Source: Clostridium gelidum (GTDB lineage Bacteria; Bacillota; Clostridia; Clostridiales; Clostridiaceae). From it: 64,000 nucleotides of DNA. This document shows positions 26,601 through 34,840 of the stretch, piece after piece (the first letter of the stretch is position 1; each line of letters opens with the position of its first letter). The stretch spans positions 2,203,001 to 2,267,000 of the forward strand of contig NZ_AP024849.1 of assembly GCF_019977655.1 (NCBI RefSeq). The letters run 5' to 3'. The notes under the pieces were generated by a model. It made no database searches and had not been told where the DNA came from. It saw only the letters and a program-made list of their open reading frames with translations. The position numbers were made by a program, and so were the translations under genes.

Positions 26601-26846
26601 TATATTATCAGCTGTTTGTGTGGAAAAAATAATTACGCGGTCTCCTTTTTGTGCATTTTTTCTTTTTAACATAGCTGCTATAGATAATGATTTTTGAATT
26701 AAGTCAGCTCTTGTTAATTTAAGGACTTGTTTTTCGTTTCCAGAATATTCATAAAAACTAAAACAAACGTCATCCTCATTATTCATTGCATTTTCACTTA
26801 ATAACTTACCAAAATTTATTTCATGTTCTTTAATACAATACTTCAT
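23667..26846 (-). CDS. Acyl-AMP ligase / acyl carrier / thioester reductase fusion
   Basis: 1059 residues from ATG at 26846; GAGGTGG is 6 bases upstream, so the GTG at 26855 is not needed. Residues about 1-560 are an adenylating enzyme of the FAAL (fatty acyl-AMP ligase) type: IQYSSGSTSDPKGVMVSYGN near 175, then GWVPFFHNLGLAYLIF and YGLAESTCG. A carrier domain (about 580-660) has the pantetheine Ser in GMDSLEVLG near 619. From about 695 there is a Lys2-type thioester reductase with NAD(P) motif GTTGFVGAY and catalytic YSETK near 861. The expected reaction is acid to acyl-AMP, to carrier thioester, then to aldehyde or alcohol. No elongating NRPS or PKS module and no partner gene are adjacent. 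Needs a phosphopantetheinyl transferase from elsewhere. Confidence 0.9.
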   Translation of the reverse strand: MKYCIKEHEINFGKLLSENAMNNEDDVCFSFYEYSGNEKQVLKLTRADLIQKSLSIAAMLKRKNAQKGDRVIIFSTQTADNILSVLGSVLAGTIFTIIPPPTDSNKMMRFLSVLESCNPKFILCGDLIENEVYSILEKYNLLEDLQVINPKKCNEDKDFIPEELSLNDIIYIQYSSGSTSDPKGVMVSYGNIISLANLSKESRHSERLFGWVPFFHNLGLAYLIFIPALDKEFSVGIMSPNAFLEKPSRWFEAMSDFKADSTIAPNSVYESYPKLVPASKLKGINLSNVKTFLNGSELVNYSTIKKFADSYKELGVTTNKFVIGYGLAESTCGITSGTYYSESQKIEIDFDEYQNGKLALASNNTARKIQFVGNGEAIKDIIIKVVNPTTLEECEVDEFGELWIQGPCVAQGYYNNTTATNETFNAKLKGYDGNFLRTGDLGIIKNKTIYITGRIKELIIINGVNILPNDIAIKLKEEIPNLNHSSIISFSVLKEGKEKLIIIHEISEKIANDSNLNELVDKINSCVSKHFEISPYHVGFIKEETLPRSDNGKISILKSANLYREGKLNLINLGEKDNSSRNNEVIEYSTETEKKLGDIIDKEFSHKARSNDNLLNLGMDSLEVLGLTTNIENVFSINIPISFIYDNPTIKKIGDYIDITLSGEDVTILEKDKNYLYDEVKLDESVYAKKYETENPLMKNVFITGTTGFVGAYLINTLIIETKAKLYCHVRAKNQEDGFRRLKENMEYYKLWKDEYKENIIPVMGSLDKPLLGIEEGTYKHLTEIIDTVYHNGALLNFVYPYEKLKDTNVSGTVKTIQFACEGKQKYYNYISSYSVFDNPSHFNRIVSEDDPLSSCIGYYLSYSETKWVSENIIHIARERGLRAAIYRPGEITGDNKTGIWKYSDSVSRTIKSMIQTKTYPDIDMKIHMTQVDYIAEAIIYISKQGKSYGKAYNLLNSVNISVKELGNIVNECGYETKSIDYATWKENLFKSDNEHPLKLLESLFQTVKSNPNENFQIRTSTMAPILETKNTDNALIGTSIKCEPMNAELIRKYLKNFV

Positions 26847-27391
26847 TATTTCCACCTCTAATATTATTAATAGATTAATTTCGTTGTAATTTTATTCATA
26901 AATTTGATTTTTTTATTGCTGCAGCAAATAAGGGATTTTGTCTTTAAGGAAAAGTATCCCACTAAAATCTAAAATTGTCAATTTAATTATAAAAATATAT
27001 TTAAATACACTAATGTAATTATATAGAATTTTTAGCGAGCACGCCCAAGCAGTGCAAAGACCTCCGAGGGCAATGTCATCAACATAGTAATCAAAAAAAT
27101 TACAATTTTAATTTGTTATTCAGTAAAAGTTAATATTTTTATCATAAACTGTACATTTTTAGTAGTAAAGGCAGTATTTTAGAAAAAATAAAGCATATTT
27201 GCTATTGATGCTTGATTTTGTATGTTTTAAGGAAAAAGTATATATTTAATTTAAGTAATATGGGAAGATGTAATTGTAATCGCCTGAATAGTTACAATAT
27301 GCAACATTTTAGATAATTATGATATGAAATTAGACAAAATATTTAGCTAGATTGTAAGATATAATTTAAATTTTGAAAGTGAGGTTTTTTT
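26847..27391. other. Intergenic region with a short G+C-rich insert
   Basis: 545 bases between divergent genes. Mostly A+T, with a striking 50-base G+C-rich block at 27034-27083 described separately. No clear promoter was picked out. Confidence 0.5.
27034..27083 (-). repeat. G+C-rich block related to repeat R4
   Basis: Read on the minus strand, GTTGATGACATTGCCCTC, GGAGGTCTTTG resembles 49378-49410 (GTTGATGACATTGCCC, GGGGGGCTTTG). It contrasts sharply in composition with its surroundings. Origin unknown. Confidence 0.4.
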
Positions 27392-28108
27392 ATGAAAAGG
27401 AATAGTTTAAAAAGAAAGTTAATTCTAACAACCGTAGTTACTATGAATGTTTTATTTTGTTCCTCGATTCAAGCCTTTGCTGCTTGGAATGATAATCACT
27501 CAGGTTATGCTACATATACTAGTTCTGGATATTCAGGTGGTGCAGTACTTCTAGATCCTATTCCGTCTGCAATGGAAATTACTGCATTAAATACTACTGA
27601 CCTTAACTATAATGGAATCAATGCAGCTTTAGCTGGTGCATATTTAGAGGTACAAGGACCAACTGGAAAAAAGACTACTGTATATGTTACAGATGAATAT
27701 CCTAAAGCACCTAATGGAGCTTTGGATCTTTGTCCAACTTCTTTTGCTAAAATCGGTAATATGTCTGCTGGAAAGATAAATATTAATTGGCACATAGTGA
27801 AAGCACCTATAACTGGAATGTTTTCTTATCGTATCAAAGAAGGTAGCAGTCAATATTGGGCAGCTATTCAAGTAAGAAATCATAAATATCCTGTTGTGAA
27901 AATGGAATTTCTAAAGGGTAGCACTTGGGTTAATATGGAGAAGATGCCGTATAACCATTTCCTTGGTAACAATATGGGGACAGGCTCTATTAAGATAAAA
28001 ATAACAGATATCCGTGGAATATCGGTTACAGACACAATAACAGCGTTACCTAAAAACGGAGATTCTCCAGGCTATATTATTCCTGGACATGTTCAACTAC
28101 CAGACTAA
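27392..28108 (+). CDS. exlX: Bacterial expansin (EXLX1/YoaJ family)
   Basis: 238 residues. A signal peptide (1-31, cleavage after AFA) is followed by domain D1 (about 33-130): GYATYTSSGYSGGAVLLDPI, EITALNTTDLNYNG and the TDEYPKAPNGALDLCPTSFA stretch with the conserved Asp. The CBM63-like D2 domain is about 135-232, with YWAAIQVRNHKYPV carrying aromatic binding residues. It closely resembles B. subtilis YoaJ over its whole length. Expansins loosen cellulose networks without hydrolysis and act outside the cell. GTGAGG precedes the ATG. A GH12 glucanase follows 90 bases later on the same strand, so the two are probably used together on plant walls. Confidence 0.93.
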   Translation: MKRNSLKRKLILTTVVTMNVLFCSSIQAFAAWNDNHSGYATYTSSGYSGGAVLLDPIPSAMEITALNTTDLNYNGINAALAGAYLEVQGPTGKKTTVYVTDEYPKAPNGALDLCPTSFAKIGNMSAGKININWHIVKAPITGMFSYRIKEGSSQYWAAIQVRNHKYPVVKMEFLKGSTWVNMEKMPYNHFLGNNMGTGSIKIKITDIRGISVTDTITALPKNGDSPGYIIPGHVQLPD

Positions 28109-28197
28109 ATTAAAATTTGAGAAAATGAGGATATAGGAAAAAGAATACATAAAGCTATTTAAGTTAAGTAAGTAATACAATAATGGAGGTAAGTAAA

Positions 28198-28998
28198 ATG
28201 ATGAAAAAAATTATAAAAGTTGGAATATCAGTTTTATTATTTACATCAGTGTTAACAGCATTTGGGCCTAATGATAAAGCAAATGCTGCTGCAGTATGGT
28301 CATCATCAGAAAAATATGGTGCCTGGTCTAATGGCGGATATACCTTGAATAATGATGTATGGTCACCGGATAAAGTAGGCCCTCAAACTATTTGGGCTAA
28401 CTCATATAGTAATTGGGGAACATGGTCAGCGCAGCCTAATACGGGAGGCATAAAGTCTTATCCACATGTTGAAAAAGCAATAAACAAGAAGTTGAGTGCT
28501 GTAAAGACAGCAACAAGTAACTTCAATGTTACGGTACCTACAAGTGGAACTGCTATGGAAACTGCTTATGATGTATGGTTATCTGATCCTAATGCTTATG
28601 ATCCTAATCATCCTAGTAAGAATAAGCATGAAATTATGTTATGGATGAATCAATATGGAGCAGTAAATCCAATTTCATATAAGTGGGATGCAGCAGGTAG
28701 TCCTATTCCGGCTTATAGAAATGTATCTATAGGAGGTCATATATGGAATGTATATATAGGAAATAATGGAGCAAATAATACAGGAAATATGGTCTATTCA
28801 TTTATAAGAACTAATGGAAATATTAGTTCAGGGTCTGTAGATATTAAGGCAATAGCTACCTGGATTAAGAATACACCAAAATGGTATGGAGATATTGTAT
28901 TCGATAATATACAATTTGGATATGAAATTACATCAAGTTATAATGGTGGTAAAGGTTATAATTTTAATACAAATACTTTTTCTGTAACATCTAATTAG
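28198..28998 (+). CDS. Secreted GH12 endoglucanase/xyloglucanase
   Basis: 266 residues from ATG 28198, with GGAGGT 7 bases upstream; the ATG at 28183 overlaps that site. A signal peptide (1-31) ends NANAA. The rest matches the GH12 jelly-roll: NNDVWSPDKVGPQTIWANSY, MLWMNQYG preceded by the nucleophile Glu at about 144, and the acid/base Glu at about 243 in FGYEITSS. GH12 enzymes cut beta-1,4-glucans or xyloglucan outside the cell. Paired with the upstream expansin. It ends in a perfect 18-bp bidirectional terminator. Substrate choice within GH12 is not readable here. Confidence 0.9.
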   Translation: MMKKIIKVGISVLLFTSVLTAFGPNDKANAAAVWSSSEKYGAWSNGGYTLNNDVWSPDKVGPQTIWANSYSNWGTWSAQPNTGGIKSYPHVEKAINKKLSAVKTATSNFNVTVPTSGTAMETAYDVWLSDPNAYDPNHPSKNKHEIMLWMNQYGAVNPISYKWDAAGSPIPAYRNVSIGGHIWNVYIGNNGANNTGNMVYSFIRTNGNISSGSVDIKAIATWIKNTPKWYGDIVFDNIQFGYEITSSYNGGKGYNFNTNTFSVTSN

Positions 28999-29036
28999 AG
29001 AAATGAAAGAAAAGGTTAAAAAACAAACAAAACAAC
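28999..29036 (+). pseudogene. Short remnant of an Rpn gene tail
   Basis: GAAATGAAAGAAAAGGTT and the following AAACAAACAAAAC match 23473-23510 of the Rpn remnant. Only about 38 bases remain. Confidence 0.5.
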
Positions 29037-29082
29037 TTTTTTACTATAAAATATCAATTTAGCCTAAACGATACTTAAAGAC

Positions 29083-29127
29083 AAAATAAACTCTAAGGTA
29101 AAATAAAAATACCTTAGAGTTTATTTT
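29083..29127. terminator. Bidirectional terminator between GH12 and M6 protease genes
   Basis: A perfect 18-bp stem (AAAATAAACTCTAAGGTA with TACCTTAGAGTTTATTTT) around a 9-base A-rich loop. Confidence 0.93.
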
Positions 29128-29191
29128 GATTAAGTGACAGTCACAATTGCGTATTGATAGAATAAAATATAAAATTTATTATATAGATATC

Positions 29192-31345
29192 TTATTTACC
29201 GTTTACTTTCCATTCAATTATACCTGTTGAACTGCTTCCATTTGAATCCATTTGAATTGCAATAGCATTAGTTGATACAGGAGTAAAGGTAGTAGTATTA
29301 TATTTATTAATTTCTGTACCTAAACCTTTTGGATTTTTAACATCTTGCCAAGCTTGTCCATCCCAATAGGTTATTCTATATGAAGCTGGTACATCTACTC
29401 CTTGTCCGTCTTTAAACCAATATACATCAGTACTTGATATAGAGAAATTTTTATCAAAGATATATTGAACCCATTGTGTTCCAGTTTTTGGCCAATTTCC
29501 ATATACACCACTACTTTTATCAATAGAGCTTGAAGGATTAACTCCATCATTTAATGCGCTTATTTTTTCCCAATCTGATACATAAGAAGCTGATGCAGTG
29601 GCTTGTCCAGCTATATTTTTACCTGCGCTTGTATCTGGAGTTGTACCTGAGCTTGCTTGTACAAATGTCATCTCATTTCCTGATTCACTAATTTGTGAAA
29701 TTTTTAAACCAGAGGATGACCCATTCCACCATTTAGAACTTGGAGCAGTACTATCACCAAATGAATCTTTATATCCTGCTCTGAATAAATCTCCGCTATC
29801 TCCACCATTTTTATTTTTTTCTAAATCAAATTTTCCATCTGCCTGCTCAAGAGATACTAGATAATGACTACTAGCTGTCATATTATTTTTAGAATTATCT
29901 CCTTTTGTATCTACATGATAAATAGCTAATCCTGCATCTGGTACATCAGCATATCTTCCGATTTTTTGAATATTGTCTATAAGGTAATATTCATTTGAGT
30001 TAGTACCTAACCATTTATATGAATACTGGTTTCCGTTTTCATTAGTTACTGCAGTAAATGTAGTACCAGCACCATATGAATTCATGTTTATTGGTGCATT
30101 CCAGCCTGATATTATATTTCTGCAATATGGATCTGGTGGAGCTGGATTTTTGTAGTTTGGAACACCACTCATTAAACTATATGCACCAGCACCGTGTGAA
30201 TCTCCATCGTAATCATATAAATCTGGATATCCGTAAATCATATGTCCACTTTCATGGCATACAGTAAAAATAGATAAATCAGTTCCTATATCAGACATTT
30301 CATATTTTTGTATTTTAACACCATTTATACTACCTGAACCACCATACCAAGATTGGTGTGGCCATAGTCCTTTTGCCCAGCCTGCACTAGCGGTACCTGC
30401 ATAAAGAAGATTAACAGCTTTTGCATAACCATTTGAATCTGTTGTTACCTTTGATGCATCAAAACCTGAAGTTTTTAACCACTCAAAAGCTTCATTAGCA
30501 AGTTCATCTGACTTAGCATATGATCCTGTCTCTTCATTAATATCATCATAATAAGATTTTGGATGTTTCGCTGTAAAGAATCCTATTACATTATTTGTAT
30601 ATGTAACTTTTCCACCAGAAACATCATAATAATAATCTCTTACAGATCCATTATTATTAAAGCCGGTATAACCTACTCCATTAAAAAATTGTTCTATGTT
30701 TGATTTTGATATAGCACTTGGAGTACCTGGAAAGTCTACTAAAACTGTTAACCCATTTACATTATTTACAGAAGAAGCGCTTATTTTAGAATCTAACAGT
30801 CCATCAGGATTGATATTACTTACGGCTGCACCTGAAGTGGTTACTTTCGACTCTGAAAATCCATTAAAATTTATAGTGCTTTTGCTGTTTGTTACTGCTG
30901 GAGCGCTGCTAAAATCTATTGCATGAAGCTTTTTTCTTACTGCAGCAGCCTTATTTTTTATTGCTTCTTTATTTATTGTTAAGTGTTTTTGAAGGTTATC
31001 CTTTGATTCATTAAGAGTGTCAGTAGGATTAGCAAGTTTCATATCTGAAAACATATCATTTGTTTTGTAAACTTGTCCAGTAGAAACGTAATCTGTTCCA
31101 TCTGTATTTAATCTTGCATAACTGATCCAGCCATCTTTATCACGACAAAGTGTATATCCATCCAAACTTTCAACCTGTTGATAATATTCATCTCCTGTAA
31201 TTTTAACTTGGACGGTGCTGCCATCTGGCTGAACTAATTCATGTTTTTGGTTAGTATAGGGTGCGGCTAATGCTCCTACGCTCATAATACTCAGCATAGA
31301 TATTACTGCAGCTGAGGCTGTTAAACATTTCATTATTTTTCCCAT
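29192..31345 (-). CDS. Secreted M6-family metalloprotease with C-terminal discoidin-like domain
   Basis: 717 residues. A signal peptide (about 1-27, cleavage after ALA) precedes the M6 N-terminal region (QPDGSTVQVKITGDEYYQQV, GYTLCRDKDGWISYA). The zinc site HESGHMIYGYPDLYD lies near residue 362, typical of immune inhibitor A-like M6 peptidases. A beta-rich middle (about 450-565) is followed by a short Ser/Thr linker and an F5/8-type-C-like domain (about 575-717: SDWEKISALNDGVNPSSS, WVQYIFDKNFSISSTDVYW) that may bind sugars. AAGGAG lies about 8 bases before the ATG. Exported, probably degrades proteins for nutrition. Single-gene unit ending at the shared terminator. Confidence 0.92.
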   Translation of the reverse strand: MGKIMKCLTASAAVISMLSIMSVGALAAPYTNQKHELVQPDGSTVQVKITGDEYYQQVESLDGYTLCRDKDGWISYARLNTDGTDYVSTGQVYKTNDMFSDMKLANPTDTLNESKDNLQKHLTINKEAIKNKAAAVRKKLHAIDFSSAPAVTNSKSTINFNGFSESKVTTSGAAVSNINPDGLLDSKISASSVNNVNGLTVLVDFPGTPSAISKSNIEQFFNGVGYTGFNNNGSVRDYYYDVSGGKVTYTNNVIGFFTAKHPKSYYDDINEETGSYAKSDELANEAFEWLKTSGFDASKVTTDSNGYAKAVNLLYAGTASAGWAKGLWPHQSWYGGSGSINGVKIQKYEMSDIGTDLSIFTVCHESGHMIYGYPDLYDYDGDSHGAGAYSLMSGVPNYKNPAPPDPYCRNIISGWNAPINMNSYGAGTTFTAVTNENGNQYSYKWLGTNSNEYYLIDNIQKIGRYADVPDAGLAIYHVDTKGDNSKNNMTASSHYLVSLEQADGKFDLEKNKNGGDSGDLFRAGYKDSFGDSTAPSSKWWNGSSSGLKISQISESGNEMTFVQASSGTTPDTSAGKNIAGQATASASYVSDWEKISALNDGVNPSSSIDKSSGVYGNWPKTGTQWVQYIFDKNFSISSTDVYWFKDGQGVDVPASYRITYWDGQAWQDVKNPKGLGTEINKYNTTTFTPVSTNAIAIQMDSNGSSSTGIIEWKVNGK

Positions 31346-31662
31346 TATAAATACTCCTTATATTTTCATTTTTTATAACTTTCTTAAAAAAACATTATTG
31401 TTCTAGAATTATAATGTCCTTTATATAGTAGTTGCGCAACTATTTGATACTCTCATATTTCTTAAGTAAAATAAATACTTTTAGCTTAAAATGTACATAT
31501 TTAGTAATAAAACGTTATTATAGTGTGATTAATTCCGTTATATGGTAAAAAGAAAGGGATGTTAAATAAGACTTTGTAAATAAATGTTTGTGATGTAAAT
31601 ATTTGTTGTTTAAAAAAAAAGAAGGTGCTATAATTCAAATACAAAGTAAAGGAGGTGTTGAA
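31346..31662. other. Divergent intergenic region
   Basis: 317 bases between the M6 protease and the kinase genes. Contains two TGTAAA words (31575, 31595) whose downstream partners do not fit the group 5 promoter. AAAGGAGGTG before the kinase start is the only firm signal. Confidence 0.4.
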
Positions 31663-32607
31663 ATGAAAACAGAAGATTATGTAGTAGTTGTGGGAGGTTT
31701 AAATCTTGATTTAGCAGGCTTAAGTGGAGAGGTCTATAGAGAAAAAGATTCAAACATTGGAGATATTCAGATGACAGTTGGTGGAGTTGGGCAAAACATT
31801 GCTCAAAATTTGATAAAGTTAGATGTGCCTACCTATCTAGTGGGAGTATATGGTGATGATTATTTTGGTAAAATCCTTTCTGATCAGTGCAAAACCCATA
31901 ATATTAAACTTGATTACGCAGAATGTATTCCAAATGCAAAAAGTTCAATTTATTTATATGTGACAGATAATCAAGGAGATATGGTTACTGCCGTAAATGA
32001 TATGAAGATTACAGAATATATGACACCTGAATTTTTTGAAAAGCGCATTGATTTTATTAATGAAGCTTCTATTTGTGTAATTGATGGAAATGTTCCGAAA
32101 GAATCTATAGAATGGCTAGTAAGTCATTGCATTGTGCCTATTTTTGTGGATCCTGTTTCAGTTACAAAAGTGGACAGGTTTGAAAACGTATTAAACAAAA
32201 TTGATACATTTAAACCAAATGAATTAGAGGCAGGCTTTTTGACAAGTATTGATATTGTGGATGAAGAGACTGCGAAGGAAGCGGCTAAGATATTGAATCA
32301 AAAAGGTGTGAAAAATGTTTTCATTTCTATGGGATCAAAAGGAATATTATGTTCAACAGAGGAGGAAGTTGAGTGTGTTCCCATTTTACCTTCTCACATT
32401 GTTAGTGTAAATGGAGCTGGAGATTGCAGCATGGCTACAATTATATGGGAACGTTTTTGGTATGGGAATAAACTACCACTTATAAAGATTGGACAGCTGG
32501 CACAAGCAGCATCAAGTTTAACAGTAGAAGTAGCGCAATCAGTTTCTCCAGAGTTGAATATCAGAAATATAGAAGAAAGAGCAAAGAAATATTTGAAAGA
32601 GGTGTAG
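31663..32607 (+). CDS. PfkB-family carbohydrate/nucleoside kinase
   Basis: 314 residues from ATG 31663 with an ideal AAAGGAGGTG; earlier in-frame codons are not needed. N-terminal VVVVGGLNLDLAG and GGVGQNIAQNL form the sugar-binding start. DTFKPNELEAGFL and NGAGDCSMATI (catalytic Asp near 253) are the two PfkB signatures. The wording is closest to pseudouridine kinase/ribokinase members. The next gene starts 4 bases after the stop, so the two are one operon. The likely substrate is a ribose-containing compound, given the TrpF-like partner; this is inference. Confidence 0.88.
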   Translation: MKTEDYVVVVGGLNLDLAGLSGEVYREKDSNIGDIQMTVGGVGQNIAQNLIKLDVPTYLVGVYGDDYFGKILSDQCKTHNIKLDYAECIPNAKSSIYLYVTDNQGDMVTAVNDMKITEYMTPEFFEKRIDFINEASICVIDGNVPKESIEWLVSHCIVPIFVDPVSVTKVDRFENVLNKIDTFKPNELEAGFLTSIDIVDEETAKEAAKILNQKGVKNVFISMGSKGILCSTEEEVECVPILPSHIVSVNGAGDCSMATIIWERFWYGNKLPLIKIGQLAQAASSLTVEVAQSVSPELNIRNIEERAKKYLKEV

Positions 32608-32611
32608 AATA

Positions 32612-33304
32612 ATGATAAAACAAATTTATTCTTTAGTGAATTATAATGAAAGTGTAGCAACAATGGATGCTGGTGCAGATCATATTGGTTTGGTACCTAT
32701 GCAAAGTGGAGGTGTTCCAGCACATCGTGTACCATTTGATGTTGTAGATCGTATTTTTAATGAAGCTAAAAAGAGAGGCGTGAAATGTGTTGCCATTATG
32801 CTGAATAAAGATCCAGATGAAATGATGTTTATTACAAAACGTTTAAATCCAGATATTATCCATATTGCAGGAATGGATTTCACAGCAGATGCAGCATTTG
32901 CTGATCGACTACATAAAGAATGCAAAGGTGTAGAGTTGATGCAGGCTGTTTTAGTAGATGGACCAGCAGCAGTAGGTAGAGCGAAAGAATTTGCGAAATT
33001 TTGTGACTATATTTTAACGGATTCAGGATTAGCTGCTGATACTGGCATCGGAGCAAGTGGATTAACTCATGATTGGAATATTGATGCAGAAATTATAAAA
33101 TCCGTGAATATTCCTGTTATTATGGCGGGTGGACTTGGACCTGACAACGTAGAAGAATGTATTAGGCAAGTAAGACCTTATGGGGTAGATTCCTTAACAA
33201 AAACCAGCTACAAATATAATGATGGCATAATGGAAAAAGATATTTCAAAAGTAAGAGAATTCTGTGAAAAAGCGGATAAAATATCAAAAGAATTATGGCT
33301 ATAA
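32612..33304 (+). CDS. TrpF-like (beta/alpha)8 protein, probably not a true PRA isomerase
   Basis: 230 residues. The fold matches phosphoribosylanthranilate isomerase: AGADHIGLV on strand 2, ILTDSG with the general-acid Asp, GASGLTHDW, and the phosphate-binding AGGLGPDNVEECI. But the start reads MIKQIYSLVNYNE, where TrpF has KICG with the catalytic Cys. The C-terminal SSGVE phosphate loop is replaced by VDSLTKTSY. No trp gene is nearby; the partner is a PfkB kinase 4 bases upstream. It therefore probably acts on a phosphoribosyl or sugar phosphate made by that kinase. Family fold firm, reaction unknown. Confidence 0.75.
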   Translation: MIKQIYSLVNYNESVATMDAGADHIGLVPMQSGGVPAHRVPFDVVDRIFNEAKKRGVKCVAIMLNKDPDEMMFITKRLNPDIIHIAGMDFTADAAFADRLHKECKGVELMQAVLVDGPAAVGRAKEFAKFCDYILTDSGLAADTGIGASGLTHDWNIDAEIIKSVNIPVIMAGGLGPDNVEECIRQVRPYGVDSLTKTSYKYNDGIMEKDISKVREFCEKADKISKELWL

Positions 33305-33435
33305 ACCTAGATAGAATCTATCATCTGAATGATAGAAAAAATAAAGGGATGGCTTTTTTATTGTTATTCATCACTAATTCAAACTTTGTATTTAAAAAAT
33401 TGCCACATATTGATTATCTAAAATAAACATATTAT

Positions 33436-33480
33436 CGAATCAAATGGTGCAGATTTAGAATAATAAAAGAGATTAAACCT
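33436..33480 (+). repeat. Coding-scrap repeat (ESNGADLE stop), copy 2
   Basis: Same 45-base sequence as 16999-17044, again directly before an AACCTA hairpin. Confidence 0.6.
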
Positions 33481-33513
33481 ATGTTCATATGAATATAGGT
33501 TTAAAACTTTTTG
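33475..33513 (+). terminator. Terminator-like hairpin
   Basis: AAACCTAT pairs with ATAGGTTT around a 12-base loop, followed by AAAACTTTTT. Likely a relic carried with the repeat, or the end signal of the kinase operon. Confidence 0.5.
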
Positions 33514-33740
33514 AAAATATTGTTTCCATAATAAGTAAAAAATAACTTTTGACGCTTGAATTTGTGTGTTTAAAGCCAAAACAATTTAATTAATTTAAAT
33601 ATTATGAGATTATAAACGGTACAAACTATTAAATAGTTATAGATATATCAAAAGTATAGAATAATCAAATGAAAGGTAAATTTATCTATAATTATTTGTG
33701 CATAGTTTGGATTAACGTAACATAATTTTAGGAGGATTTT

Positions 33741-34493
33741 ATGAAAAACAAAAAAAATTATTCGAGAATAGTAATATTATTAATCTTATCAATATTACTT
33801 ATAGTACCTAGTCAATCCGCATATGCTAAAACGGTAAATTTTAATGACTATAGTTTAAATCAAAACAGTGCAACAACTAAAGTTGGACAAGCATTAAATC
33901 CAAGTTTGGGATTAGGAACAAATCAAACTGAATATATAAGCAACAACAAATCATATGATTGGTATATTGATCAAGGATATACTGGGGAATATTCAGATAA
34001 TAATTGCGGACCATCCTGCACTACAATGGCATTAAAATGGATTAATTCTAATTTCACTGGAACTGCTGAAGATGCAAGAGAAACTTATTTAGAAAATGGC
34101 AATTGGTGGACTACATATGATATTACCAATTATTTTGATTTATATAGTGCAAAATATAATACAATAAACTTAAATGAAAATTCTTTAAAAAAATCGCTAC
34201 AACAAGGTAATATAGCTATACTTTGCATTGATACAACTTACTTACCATACAATGCAAATTCAGAGCAAAGAGTTGGAAGATTTTATGACTATAAAGGAGG
34301 ACATTTTATTGTAATTAAAGGCTATAGAATAGTTGATGGAAAAACATATTTTGAATCTTATGACTCAAATAATTGGGGAATGTATTATAAAAATGGAGAA
34401 GAAAAAGGAAAAGATAGATATTATTTAGCTAGTGATTTAATGAAAGCCGGAAATGCTAATTGGAATTATGCCATAATAGTACACTCAAAGTAA
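33741..34493 (+). CDS. Secreted C39-like cysteine peptidase
   Basis: 250 residues. A signal peptide (1-29, ending AYA) is followed by the papain-like peptidase_C39_2 pattern: DNNCGPSCTTMALKW with catalytic Cys near 89, GGHFIVIKGYR with His near 188, and ESYDSNNWG with the third residue. Unlike ABC-linked C39 domains it stands alone and is exported, so it acts outside the cell. AGGAGG lies 7 bases before the ATG. No partner gene nearby; decayed DNA on both sides. Confidence 0.82.
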   Translation: MKNKKNYSRIVILLILSILLIVPSQSAYAKTVNFNDYSLNQNSATTKVGQALNPSLGLGTNQTEYISNNKSYDWYIDQGYTGEYSDNNCGPSCTTMALKWINSNFTGTAEDARETYLENGNWWTTYDITNYFDLYSAKYNTINLNENSLKKSLQQGNIAILCIDTTYLPYNANSEQRVGRFYDYKGGHFIVIKGYRIVDGKTYFESYDSNNWGMYYKNGEEKGKDRYYLASDLMKAGNANWNYAIIVHSK

Positions 34494-34558
34494 TAATTTG
34501 AAAATAAATGGTTTCAAATTTATGTAAAATATAAAAAAGGCCTATAAAGAAGTTATAT

Positions 34559-34743
34559 ATGCTTATTCGTGATACTTCAAAGTTAGATGAAAAAGAATTA
34601 AAATATGCAACCAATCCATTAAATTATGCTGATTTTTATTATATTTAGAAAAATATAATATACCAATATTAAGATTACCTACTAATGGTAGTGAGGAATA
34701 TAAGAAACTTAAAGATAAATTAATAGGGAGATTGAATATTTAA
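34559..34743 (+). pseudogene. Frameshifted remnant of an unknown small protein
   Basis: From ATG it reads MLIRDTSKLDEKELKYATNP, then NYADFYYI and a stop. The next frame continues LEKYNIPILRLPTNGSEEYK to KLIGRLNI and TAA. Joined by a one-base correction near 34648 this is about 61 residues. Parent family not recognised. A good terminator follows. Confidence 0.5.
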
Positions 34744-34753
34744 AATGAAAAAC

Positions 34754-34787
34754 AAGCTGAAGTTTTAGTTATATGAAACTTCAGCTT
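34754..34787 (+). terminator. Terminator after the frameshifted remnant
   Basis: A perfect 12-bp stem (AAGCTGAAGTTT with AAACTTCAGCTT) around a 10-base loop. The T-run is weak (TAGTAATTTT). Similar in wording to the AAGCTGAGA hairpin family. Confidence 0.65.
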
Positions 34788-34840
34788 TAGTAATTTTAAA
34801 TTAAATCTAGAGAGGTAATAGTAATATAGATTGGGATAGG

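Larger units (their letters stand above)
33305..33740. other. Intergenic region with a repeated coding scrap
   Basis: 436 bases. It contains a weak hairpin at 33317-33336, the repeat at 33436-33480 and a terminator-like hairpin at 33475-33513. The remainder is A+T-rich and unrecognised. Confidence 0.5.

Noticed and set aside
32612..33304. Calling the gene trpF
   Set aside because: Catalytic Cys motif missing and no trp genes nearby.
33317..33336. Hairpin TCTATCAT / ATGATAGA after the TrpF-like gene
   Set aside because: No T-run on the coding strand; the stem is A+T only. Not called a terminator.
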